From: Ectobacillus funiculus
GTDB lineage: Bacteria; Bacillota; Bacilli; Bacillales; Bacillaceae_G
NCBI RefSeq assembly: GCF_042429435.1
Contig: NZ_JBHMAF010000108.1
Direction: 5' to 3' (one strand)
Length of the DNA: 64,000 nucleotides
The position numbers and the translations under genes are program-made. The notes under the pieces are model-generated. The model saw nothing but the letters and a program-made list of their open reading frames with translations, ran no database searches and had not been told where the DNA came from. This document shows positions 1 through 7,551 of the stretch, piece after piece; position 1 is the first letter of the stretch; every line of letters starts with the position of its first letter.

Positions 1-384
1 ATTGAGTTTGCTTCCAATCTAGATGCAGCCGAACGACTTGGTGAATGGTATACCGTACATTTATATCGAATTATGCAGGAATTGCTTCACAATGCAAGAA
101 AGCATGCTGAGGCAAACTGCATCTTTATTTCCTTGTACAAGAAGGAAAACAGATTATTGCTTGTTTATGAGGATGATGGCGTGGGCATGGAGATGAGTTG
201 TCTTGGAAATACAAAGCAGCATTTTGGTTTGGTGGGAATAAAGGAGCGAACCCAAACAATGAACGGGGAGCTTTCTATTTCATCTGCGCCAAATGAGGGA
301 ATGCTCATTCGAATAGAACTTCCGTTGCCAAAAAAAGAGAACACGGAGGAAAACAATTATGGCAATCCGAGTTTTGATTGTTGA
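1..384 (+). CDS. Sensor histidine kinase, C-terminal part (ComP-like)
   Basis: The gene is cut by the left window edge; the frame is open from base 1. The visible part is the ATP-binding domain of a NarL/LuxR-type sensor kinase: an N box with ELLHNARKHA, a G1 box with DDGVGM and a G2 box with GLVGIKER. It would phosphorylate the response regulator that follows, whose start overlaps its 3' end by 26 bases, so the two are translationally coupled. The ComP assignment rests only on the ComA-like partner; the sensor domain and any pheromone gene would lie outside the window. Confidence 0.85.
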   Translation: MEFASNLDAAERLGEWYTVHLYRIMQELLHNARKHAEANCIFISLYKKENRLLLVYEDDGVGMEMSCLGNTKQHFGLVGIKERTQTMNGELSISSAPNEGMLIRIELPLPKKENTEENNYGNPSFDC

Positions 385-1015
385 TGACCACGTTGCGGTA
401 AGCCAGGGGATGAAAGCGGTGCTAGAGCATAAAGCGGACATGATAGTAACGGTGCTTTCTTCTGCCTTAGAGACGATGAAGCTGGTGAAAGAAGCAGATT
501 TCGATGTAATTTTACTTGATTTACATATGCCGGAACTGAATGGAATGGAGCTTGCGCAAAGCATTTTGCATGAAAAGCCGGAGAGCAAAATTGTCGTTTG
601 GACAGGCTTTGATTTGGCAGCTCATATGAATCTTTTAATCGAAGCGGGAGTATATGGTTTTATCAGCAAGGCGTCTTCCACTGAAGATATTATGATGAGT
701 ATTACAGCGGCTGCAAGAGGATTGTCGATACTTCCGGTCAGCATATTGCGGCAGCTAACAAAAAAAGTAGAAGGCTCTCATATGAAGGAAGCAGGAGAGA
801 AGGAATCGATTCAGCTAACTGAGAAGGAACAGAATCTTTTAAAGCTGATTGCAGAAGGATTGACAAACCGCGAAATTTCCGAAGCATTATACATGAGCCA
901 ACGGGCAGTAGAATATGCGTTAACAAAGCTGTTTGGACAGCTCGGGGCCCGTTCTAGAACGGAAGCGTTGATGAAGGCAAAGCAGTATGGGTTAGTTTCC
1001 TTCCAAACATTGTAA
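359..1015 (+). CDS. ComA-like response regulator, LuxR/NarL family
   Basis: A 218-residue response regulator. The receiver domain has the acidic pair D9/D10, phospho-acceptor D54 (ILLD), T82 and K104. The LuxR-type helix-turn-helix covers about residues 150-210 and contains RAVEYALTKLFGQL followed by RSRTEA. That stretch closely resembles the C-terminal DNA-binding region of B. subtilis ComA (competence and quorum response), as does NGMEL in the receiver. ComA orthology is an inference from these motifs; another NarL-type regulator is possible. It overlaps the upstream kinase gene, a usual arrangement for cognate pairs. Confidence 0.8.
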   Translation: MAIRVLIVDDHVAVSQGMKAVLEHKADMIVTVLSSALETMKLVKEADFDVILLDLHMPELNGMELAQSILHEKPESKIVVWTGFDLAAHMNLLIEAGVYGFISKASSTEDIMMSITAAARGLSILPVSILRQLTKKVEGSHMKEAGEKESIQLTEKEQNLLKLIAEGLTNREISEALYMSQRAVEYALTKLFGQLGARSRTEALMKAKQYGLVSFQTL

Positions 1016-1049
1016 CGAGGAATCAACTATTTTGATAAACAGATCTCCC

Positions 1050-1093
1050 TCTCCTTGTGTACAGAAATTGATGAGTTTTTGTACACAAGGAGA
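1050..1093. terminator. 14-bp perfect inverted repeat downstream of the response regulator
   Basis: TCTCCTTGTGTACA at 1050-1063 is mirrored exactly by TGTACACAAGGAGA at 1080-1093, with a 16-base loop. It lies between two convergent genes, where a terminator is expected, but no T-tract follows on either strand. It may be a weak terminator or a protein-binding palindrome. Confidence 0.45.
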
Positions 1094-1167
1094 AATGAAA
1101 GGCAGTAATGGGAAATAAAGAAAACAGGTTAACGCCATTAGAAAGCAATAACCTTTTTTCCATTCTC

Positions 1168-1893
1168 CTATTTCTTACGTTTATATATTTCACGAGCCAT
1201 TGATTCTAGAATATACAAAACGGGTACTTGTGTAGTAATATTAGCATTTTCAAACCACTCTTCAGTCACATAATATGGAATGTTTATATCAGAGATTTTT
1301 GCAACAGTTGAGTGTTTATTGTTTGTAATACTAATGATTTTGCTTCCTTCTTGTTTAAGCTGATGAAGATGAGTGACTGTAAAATTATTTTCTCCCGAGA
1401 CGGATAAAGCAATTGTTACGCTATTATGACGAAGCTGGGAGTGAATCGGAAAGAGGGGGTCTTTAATATACATTGAAAATGTACCTAAGCTTGAGAAGTA
1501 TCTTGCCCCATATTCGGCAAGAATGCCTGAGCTCCCGATTCCAATAAAAATTACACTTTCTGCTTGGTTAACTAGACTTGCAGCCTGCCTAACTTTTTCC
1601 TCGATATCGCCTTTTAACGTCCTCTCAAAAAATTCGGCTACGGAATGCTCGGAACCTTTTAAAATAGTCTTTTTATTTTCCCCTAAATGCATTTTAAGCA
1701 TTACTTTAAATTCTGAAAAACCCTCACAATTTAATTTTCTGCAAAAGCGTAAAATAGTAGCTGTTGATACGTGGGTTTCATCTGCCAATTCACGGATTCG
1801 CATATAAGCAACTTTCTCACCATTTTGGCAAATATAATTGTATAAAGAAGTTTCTAACTCATTAAATGAAGCAATGATATCGTGTGTAAACAT
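1168..1893 (-). CDS. MurR/RpiR-family sugar-phosphate-responsive regulator
   Basis: A 241-residue regulator with an N-terminal RpiR-type helix-turn-helix (about residues 1-75; ADETHVSTATILRFCRKL is the recognition region) and a C-terminal SIS sugar-phosphate-binding domain (about 100-230; IGIGSSGILAEYGARYF). RpiR proteins sense phosphosugars and control nearby catabolic genes. It is divergent from the GH4 6-phospho-glycosidase gene at 2361, its probable target (inferred). One dispersed repeat lies in the shared upstream region. Confidence 0.88.
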   Translation of the reverse strand: MFTHDIIASFNELETSLYNYICQNGEKVAYMRIRELADETHVSTATILRFCRKLNCEGFSEFKVMLKMHLGENKKTILKGSEHSVAEFFERTLKGDIEEKVRQAASLVNQAESVIFIGIGSSGILAEYGARYFSSLGTFSMYIKDPLFPIHSQLRHNSVTIALSVSGENNFTVTHLHQLKQEGSKIISITNNKHSTVAKISDINIPYYVTEEWFENANITTQVPVLYILESMAREIYKRKK

Positions 1894-1930
1894 TTGTGCA
1901 GAGTTCTCCTTCTATAAAAAGTATATTTTT

Positions 1931-2064
1931 CACTGTAGGAAAGTATAAATTTCCAGCTGGAAGCAAATTCGACGTAGTCGGAAATTTTGGGAATACAGTA
2001 TAAGTGCAGCTACGCCTCTGTCTTCGCCCAAGGGCAGGGCTCGCCAATCGGCGAGTTTTCCTTA
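1931..2064 (+). repeat. Dispersed repeat, copy A (full)
   Basis: First full copy of the ~134-bp family. It begins CACTGTAGGAAAGTATAAAT and ends with the hairpin CTCGCCAATCGGCGAG plus TTTTCC. It lies in the divergent region upstream of the RpiR gene. Confidence 0.9.
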
Positions 2065-2134
2065 ACTCCGTTGTGAATTGTTATATCTCCTCTTATAGCC
2101 CAATCTTAACACATCTTCTTCGTAAGTTACAGGC

Positions 2135-2152
2135 TGTTACATTTGTGTAACA
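2135..2152. promoter_or_regulatory. Inverted repeat TGTTAC-N6-GTAACA, candidate RpiR operator
   Basis: A perfect 6-bp inverted repeat (TGTTACATTTGTGTAACA) lies in the divergent intergenic region between the RpiR regulator and the glycosidase. A second hairpin-forming sequence, TTACCG-T6-CGGTA, lies at about 2286-2302, nearer the glycosidase start. Operator function is inferred from position and symmetry only. Confidence 0.4.
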
Positions 2153-2360
2153 AGTGACTTCTTGTGTTATTAAAAACTAGATGTTCCTAGCTTATTTACT
2201 GTCTTACGCAATACAGATACAATTCAGTCATAGGTGATTTAATTTTCTTTTATTAAATAAGAGAAGGTTAAAAAGATACTTTACATTACCGTTTTTTCGG
2301 TAGGATTCTTCAAATCGTAATGGCTATTTATTTATTAAATTACCCGGGGGTGTATAGAGT

Positions 2361-3689
2361 ATGACACAAGGTATTAAAATTGTAACGATTGGCGGGGGAT
2401 CTAGTTATACGCCTGAATTAGTAGAAGGATTCATAAAACGCTATCATGAATTACCGGTTAGAGAGCTATGGTTAGTAGACATTGAAGCAGGAAAAGAAAA
2501 ATTAGAGATTGTTGGAAACCTTGCAAAAAGAATGATTGAAAAAGCAGGTCTTCCCACCAAGGTTCATCTAACACTTGATCGAAGAGCAGCTTTAAAGGAT
2601 GCTGATTTTGTTACGACTCAATTTCGGGTAGGGTTACTGGATGCTCGTGCTAAAGATGAAAGAATTCCTTTAAGCCACGGGGTGTTAGGACAAGAAACAA
2701 ATGGACCAGGCGGATTGTTTAAGGGTTTGCGTACCATTCCAATTATTTTAGATATTGTAAAAGACATTAAAGAATTATGTCCAGATGCTTGGTTAATCAA
2801 TTTTACAAATCCTGCTGGCATGGTGACAGAAGCTGTTCTTCGTTACACTGGCCATAAGAAAATCGTTGGCTTATGTAATGTTCCGATCGGCATTGAGATG
2901 GGGGTTGCGAAGCTATTGGATGTTGACCACTCCCGCATTCGTATTGATTTTGCCGGTCTGAATCATATGGTATATGGATTAGATGTGTATGTAGACGGAG
3001 TTAGTGTAAAAGATAAAGTAATTGATCTGTTATCAAATCCGGAGAATAGCAGCTTTGTTAAAAATATAGAAGGACAAGGCTGGGAGCCAGAATTTATTCG
3101 AGCATTAAACGTCTTAACTTGTCCATATCACCTATACTATTATAAGAAAGATGAAATGCTACAAAAAGAACTGAAAAACTTTAAAGAGGGCACAACGAGA
3201 GCTGAAGTAGTTCAGAAACTGGAAGAGGAACTATTCGAGCTATACAAGGATCCTAATTTAGCAATTAAACCGCCTCAATTAGAGCAACGTGGCGGAGCGT
3301 ATTATAGTGATGCAGCGGTTCGTCTTATTTCGTCTATCTATAATGATAAACGTGATATTCAGCCGGTTAACACAATTAACAATGGGGCTATTGCAAGTAT
3401 TCCGTATGACTCTGCTGTTGAAGTAAGCTGTGTGATTACAAAAGAAGGTCCAAAACCAATCATCAACGGAGATCTTCCAGTTGCCGTTCGAGGATTAGTA
3501 CAGCAAATCAAATCATTTGAACGTGTGGGCGCTGAGGCCGCTGTAACAGGCAACTATGATACAGCTTTACTTGCGATGACAATTAATCCGCTCGTTCCTT
3601 CTGATAAAGTTGGTAAAGCGATCTTGGATGAGATGCTAGAAGCGCATAAGGAGCATTTACCTAATTTTTTCGAAAAAGTGGAAGTATAA
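2361..3689 (+). CDS. 6-phospho-beta-glucosidase, glycoside hydrolase family 4
   Basis: A 442-residue GH4 enzyme. These hydrolyse 6-phosphorylated glycosides by an NAD+- and divalent-metal-dependent oxidation-elimination mechanism. Visible motifs are the NAD-binding GGGSSYTPEL near the N-terminus, GQETNGPGG, NFTNPAGMVTEA, the metal cysteine in CNVPIG (about C172) and the metal histidine in GLNHM (about H202). Length and motifs fit the LicH/CelF 6-phospho-beta-glucosidase group, but the exact sugar cannot be read from sequence. No PTS genes adjoin it here. A GGGGGTG ribosome site precedes the ATG. Regulation by the divergent RpiR protein is inferred. Confidence 0.88.
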   Translation: MTQGIKIVTIGGGSSYTPELVEGFIKRYHELPVRELWLVDIEAGKEKLEIVGNLAKRMIEKAGLPTKVHLTLDRRAALKDADFVTTQFRVGLLDARAKDERIPLSHGVLGQETNGPGGLFKGLRTIPIILDIVKDIKELCPDAWLINFTNPAGMVTEAVLRYTGHKKIVGLCNVPIGIEMGVAKLLDVDHSRIRIDFAGLNHMVYGLDVYVDGVSVKDKVIDLLSNPENSSFVKNIEGQGWEPEFIRALNVLTCPYHLYYYKKDEMLQKELKNFKEGTTRAEVVQKLEEELFELYKDPNLAIKPPQLEQRGGAYYSDAAVRLISSIYNDKRDIQPVNTINNGAIASIPYDSAVEVSCVITKEGPKPIINGDLPVAVRGLVQQIKSFERVGAEAAVTGNYDTALLAMTINPLVPSDKVGKAILDEMLEAHKEHLPNFFEKVEV

Positions 3690-3696
3690 AATAATG

Positions 3697-3734
3697 AATT
3701 GTTCTAGTGTTTATGGCACTAGAACAATTTTTTT
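3697..3734 (+). terminator. Terminator of the GH4 gene
   Basis: A perfect 13-bp stem, AATTGTTCTAGTG at 3697-3709 with CACTAGAACAATT at 3717-3729, is followed by a run of T. Confidence 0.92.
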
Positions 3735-3737
3735 GTT

Positions 3738-3872
3738 GCACTTTAAGAAAGTATAAATTTCTAGCTGGAAGCAAGCTCGACGTAGCGAGAAATTTTAGGG
3801 ATACAGTATAAGTAGGGCTACGCCTCTGTCTTCTCCCAGGGGCAGGGCTCGCCAATCGGCGAGTTTTCTTTA
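3738..3872 (+). repeat. Dispersed repeat, copy B (full)
   Basis: A full copy starting just after the GH4 terminator. The end hairpin CTCGCCAATCGGCGAG and TTTTCTTT are intact. It abuts the 3' end of rnhC on the other strand, so it could also serve that convergent gene. Confidence 0.9.
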
Positions 3873-3874
3873 TC

Positions 3875-4807
3875 TTACTTCAGTAATCCCAATGCCTTTT
3901 CCGTATTCGCAAAATGCAGCTTCGCAAGTTCCTTTAATTTTTCTTTTCCATGTGTGCGTATCAATTTTGCCGCCGCTGCATCCACCTGCGCCCCCGCCCC
4001 TTTTGGCAAGGTAAAGCCCGCTTTTTTACTAAGCTCATTAAATTGCTTTACGAAGCTATAGCGTGCGAGCATGGAAGCTGCCGCAACTGCAAGGTGCACG
4101 CTCTCGCCCTTTGTGGAAAAATACACATTTTCACGGTGAACCGTTTTTTGTTTAGCTAAATACTTATAATATGTAGCAGGCTGGACAAACTGATCTATTA
4201 GGATACCTTCCGGTTTCGTTGGCTTCAGTTTTTCTAATACTTTGCCGATTGCCTGGTTATGAAGCCATGCTTTGATTTCACCTTGGTTCATTCCACGCTG
4301 CTGCAGCTCATTATACTTTTCATTATGTAAGACGAGCGAGCTGTATGTGAGGATCGAGAGCAAATCCTTTGCAATTTTTGTGATTTGGTCATCTGTTAAA
4401 TCCTTCGAGTCCCTTACGCCTAATTCCTTGAGAAGAGGAATTTGTTCTTTAGAGACGTAAGCAGCTACGACTGTAACCGGTCCGAAATAGTCCCCGGTGC
4501 CGACCTCGTCTGAGCCGATAATAGACATGGTGCTGATGGAGGAAGGAGGAGAGTATGGCGTTTGCTTATTCGTACTTGTTTTCAATGATGCAGAAGATTT
4601 AGCGCTTTCTTGCCAACGAGCTGCTTCTGCTTCGGCCCGTGCTCCTTGGAACAGTACCTTTCCAGACTTATAGGCTGTAATGTTACATGAAGGAGCTTTA
4701 GCGGAAAAGATGCCGCCTTGGGGTACCTTTGGAATTAGCATGCTTGCGTAATGCTGTTTCATTTGCTCGATTGTTGCAGCGCTCACTTGAATAACTTGAT
4801 TAGACAA
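3875..4807 (-). CDS. rnhC: Ribonuclease HIII
   Basis: A 310-residue RNase HIII that cleaves the RNA strand of RNA:DNA hybrids. An N-terminal substrate-binding extension (about residues 1-85) is followed by the catalytic domain beginning IIGSDEVGTGDYFGP, with catalytic D100 and E101 and a further acid in RDSKDLTDD. The extension and the GTGDYFGP form separate RNase HIII from HII. Translation starts at TTG (4807) behind AGGAGAG. It is divergent from zapA, the usual Bacillus arrangement. Confidence 0.95.
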   Translation of the reverse strand: MSNQVIQVSAATIEQMKQHYASMLIPKVPQGGIFSAKAPSCNITAYKSGKVLFQGARAEAEAARWQESAKSSASLKTSTNKQTPYSPPSSISTMSIIGSDEVGTGDYFGPVTVVAAYVSKEQIPLLKELGVRDSKDLTDDQITKIAKDLLSILTYSSLVLHNEKYNELQQRGMNQGEIKAWLHNQAIGKVLEKLKPTKPEGILIDQFVQPATYYKYLAKQKTVHRENVYFSTKGESVHLAVAAASMLARYSFVKQFNELSKKAGFTLPKGAGAQVDAAAAKLIRTHGKEKLKELAKLHFANTEKALGLLK

Positions 4808-4933
4808 ATTGTTCTCTCCTTTTCCGTTTACTTACAATTTTATCATACCTCATATGTGATAGTGTTTCCATCTAAGTCTACTTCATGGTATGATAAAGTT
4901 TAGGATTCTGAAAGTTGATTGGAGGACAGTAAG

Positions 4934-5197
4934 TTGTCACAGCAAAAAGACAATAGAACGCGAATTACAGTGGATATCTACGGCCAGCAATATTCTGTTG
5001 TTGGCGACGAAAGTACAAGTCATATTCGCATGGTCGCCGCAATTGTGGATGATAAGATGCGCGAGATACATGCTAAGAATCCTTCCCTTGATATAAACAG
5101 GCTAGCAGTGCTAACTGCGGTGAACGTTGTGCACGATTATATAAAACTGAAAGACGAACACGAAAGGCTGCAAGAAAAATTGAATCAAAAGGAATGA
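4934..5197 (+). CDS. zapA: Cell division protein ZapA
   Basis: A small protein that binds FtsZ and promotes Z-ring assembly. The preferred start is TTG at 4934, because GGAGG at 4921-4925 sits 8 bases upstream; an in-frame TTG at 4919 has no ribosome site. This gives 87 residues beginning MSQQKDN. Motifs include RITVDIYGQQYSVVG at the N-terminus and a C-terminal coiled coil. It is first of a short operon with cvpA, 7 bases downstream. Confidence 0.92.
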   Translation: MSQQKDNRTRITVDIYGQQYSVVGDESTSHIRMVAAIVDDKMREIHAKNPSLDINRLAVLTAVNVVHDYIKLKDEHERLQEKLNQKE

Positions 5198-5204
5198 GTG
5201 AATC

Positions 5205-5744
5205 ATGATCGATATTGTTATTATTATCCTGCTGCTTATAGGATTTTTTATCGGCTTGAAACGGGGGCTCATTCTTCAGGTTATACGTCTAGTAGGCTAC
5301 GTTTTGGCATATATTGTGGCATATTTGTATTACAAACGTTTGGCGGCGGTGCTACATACTGCTATTCCGTATCCGCTTCAGGAGCATGCCGATGTGCCAG
5401 ATTGGTTAAAAAGCACGGATATGGAAAGCATGTTTTACAGTGTGATTGCCTTCATCCTGCTGTTTTTTGTTACAAAATTTGCGTTTTCTCTCTTGGGACA
5501 ACTCCTTAATATGATTGCGCAAATTCCAGTACTAAAGCAGTTAAACTCGCTTGGCGGCGGTGTGCTCGGGTTTGTTGAGGTGTATATCGTCCTGTTTATT
5601 GTAATTTTAATCGGAACGCTTGTACCGATTCAGCCGCTTCAATCCTCTTTGAATGCTTCTGTGCTTTGCCAGACAATTATAGACGATACACCAGTTTTGT
5701 CGGACAAGATGAAGGAATTATGGGTTCAAGAAGATAGTGTATAA
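5205..5744 (+). CDS. cvpA: CvpA family membrane protein
   Basis: A 179-residue membrane protein with hydrophobic segments at about residues 3-20, 26-45, 75-100 and 115-140, typical of the CvpA family (named for colicin V production; molecular role in Bacillus not settled). It starts IDIVIIILLLIGFFIGLKRG, the family's N-terminal signature. It follows zapA directly and is closed by a terminator. Confidence 0.88.
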   Translation: MIDIVIIILLLIGFFIGLKRGLILQVIRLVGYVLAYIVAYLYYKRLAAVLHTAIPYPLQEHADVPDWLKSTDMESMFYSVIAFILLFFVTKFAFSLLGQLLNMIAQIPVLKQLNSLGGGVLGFVEVYIVLFIVILIGTLVPIQPLQSSLNASVLCQTIIDDTPVLSDKMKELWVQEDSV

Positions 5745-5774
5745 CTTCTCTTTTGCATAAGGAGAAGTTTTTTT
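5743..5774 (+). terminator. Terminator after cvpA
   Basis: Stem AACTTCTC / GAGAAGTT with an 11-base loop and a T7 tract; it includes the last bases of cvpA. Confidence 0.88.
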
Positions 5775-5813
5775 CTATGATTAGAGGAGAATGATGGCAG
5801 GAAAGGCGGGGTA

Positions 5814-7535
5814 ATGGTGAGTGTAAATAAAAAACAGGTTATTAAGCTGCTGGAAACAATTGCGTTATATATGGAGCTAAAAGGGGAAAATCCGTTTAAA
5901 ATTTCCGCATTTCGTAAAGCGGCGGCTGCTTTGGAGACAGATGACCGCAGTTTATCTGAAATTGAAGATTTCACAAAAATTGGCGGTATTGGTAAAGGAA
6001 CGGCCGCTGTCATTATCGAGTACATAGAAGCAGGAGAATCATCCGTTTTAGAGGAGCTGGAAAAGGAGGTTCCGAGTACGCTCATTCCTTTATTAAAGCT
6101 GCCGGGTCTTGGCGGCAAAAAGCTGGCTAAGCTATACAAGGAGCTTGGTGTAACAGATATTGCTTCTTTACAGCAGGCGTGCGAAGAGCAGCGTGTTCAG
6201 GCCCTTGCTGGTTTTGGAAAGAAAACGGAAGAGAAAATATTAGAAGCAATTGCCCAGTTTGGAACTCGTCCGGAACGGCTGCCGATTGCTGATGTTCTTC
6301 CTATTGCCTCGGAAATTGAACGAAGATTGTCGGAGATCTTAGAAGTGGAGCGATTTTCACGTGCGGGAAGTCTGCGGCGCGTACGAGAAACAGTAAAGGA
6401 TTTAGATTTTATTATTGCTACGAACAATCCTTCTGCGGTGCGGGATGCGCTGCTGCAATTTCCTCGTATTGAAGAAGTGATTGCAAGCGGCGATACCAAG
6501 GTTTCACTTCGCCTCCAATATGAATATGAGATTTCAGTTGATTTTCGTCTTGTTCAGCCGGTGGAATTTATTACAACATTGCATCATTTTACGGGATCGA
6601 AGGATCATAACGTAAAAATGAGACAGATTGCCAAAGCACAAAATAAAAAAATTAGTGAATATGGTGTAGAGAATCTTGAAACAGGCGAGATTGTAACATT
6701 CGAGAGTGAGGAGGATTTTTTTGCTCATTTTGGATTGTCCTATATCCCGCCTGAGGTACGCGAAGATGGACGGGAAATCGACTGGATCGAGCAATATCCA
6801 AACTTTATCCAGCTAGAGGATATAAAAGGCGATCTGCATATGCATACAACGTGGAGCGATGGTGCTTTTTCAATAGAAGAAATGGTACAAGCTTGTATTG
6901 CAAGAGGCTATCAATATATGGCCATTACAGATCATTCACAATATTTGAAAGTCGCAAATGGTCTCACGAAGGAACGCCTGCTTCAGCAGGGGGAAGAAAT
7001 TGAGAAGCTGCGGGCAAAATATAGAGACATTACGATTCTGCGCGGCATAGAGATGGATATCTTGCCCGATGCTGCGTTAGATTTTGATGATGAAGTATTG
7101 GCACAGCTGGACTTTGTAATTGGTGCTATTCATTCTAGCTTTTCGCAGGATCGGGAGACGATTATGAAGCGTCTTCGTGCTGCCATTGAGAACAATCATG
7201 TTACAATGATTGCCCATCCGACCGGTCGTTTAATCGGCAGACGGGAAGGATATGATGTGGATACGGATCTGCTTATTGAGCTGGCAAAGGAAACCGGAAC
7301 GGTACTTGAGCTTAATGCCAATCCGAATCGATTGGATTTAAGCGCTGAACTGCTTAAAAAAGCACAGGATGCGGGTGTGAAAATTGCAATTAACACGGAT
7401 GCGCATACATTGGATATGCTGGAGCATATAGAAATTGGGGTAGCGGCGGCAAGAAAAGGCTGGATTCAAAAGGATACGGTCCTGAACGCTTGGGAGACAG
7501 GCAAATTGCTAGCATATATTCGCCGCAATAAATAG
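5814..7535 (+). CDS. polX: DNA polymerase X / PHP-domain protein
   Basis: A 573-residue family X polymerase fused to a C-terminal PHP phosphoesterase. The N-terminal helix-hairpin-helix region contains GGIGKGTAAVI and LPGLGGKKLAKLYKEL. The polymerase active site is AGSLRRVRETVKDLDF with D195 and D197 and the third acid in VDFRLV. The PHP domain (from about residue 340) carries DLHMHTTWSDG, ITDHS, GIEMDIL, IAHPTGR and NTDAH, which hold the metal ligands of its 3'-5' exonuclease activity. It fills gaps in base-excision repair. All key residues are present; length is normal for Bacillus PolX. Confidence 0.95.
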   Translation: MVSVNKKQVIKLLETIALYMELKGENPFKISAFRKAAAALETDDRSLSEIEDFTKIGGIGKGTAAVIIEYIEAGESSVLEELEKEVPSTLIPLLKLPGLGGKKLAKLYKELGVTDIASLQQACEEQRVQALAGFGKKTEEKILEAIAQFGTRPERLPIADVLPIASEIERRLSEILEVERFSRAGSLRRVRETVKDLDFIIATNNPSAVRDALLQFPRIEEVIASGDTKVSLRLQYEYEISVDFRLVQPVEFITTLHHFTGSKDHNVKMRQIAKAQNKKISEYGVENLETGEIVTFESEEDFFAHFGLSYIPPEVREDGREIDWIEQYPNFIQLEDIKGDLHMHTTWSDGAFSIEEMVQACIARGYQYMAITDHSQYLKVANGLTKERLLQQGEEIEKLRAKYRDITILRGIEMDILPDAALDFDDEVLAQLDFVIGAIHSSFSQDRETIMKRLRAAIENNHVTMIAHPTGRLIGRREGYDVDTDLLIELAKETGTVLELNANPNRLDLSAELLKKAQDAGVKIAINTDAHTLDMLEHIEIGVAAARKGWIQKDTVLNAWETGKLLAYIRRNK

Positions 7536-7551
7536 GGAGGGCTTTAAAGCT

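Noticed and set aside
1862..2047. Minus-strand reading frames beginning MASPALGRRQRRS that recur in several repeats
   Set aside because: They arise only from the dispersed repeat's base sequence, lack ribosome sites and are broken in many copies.
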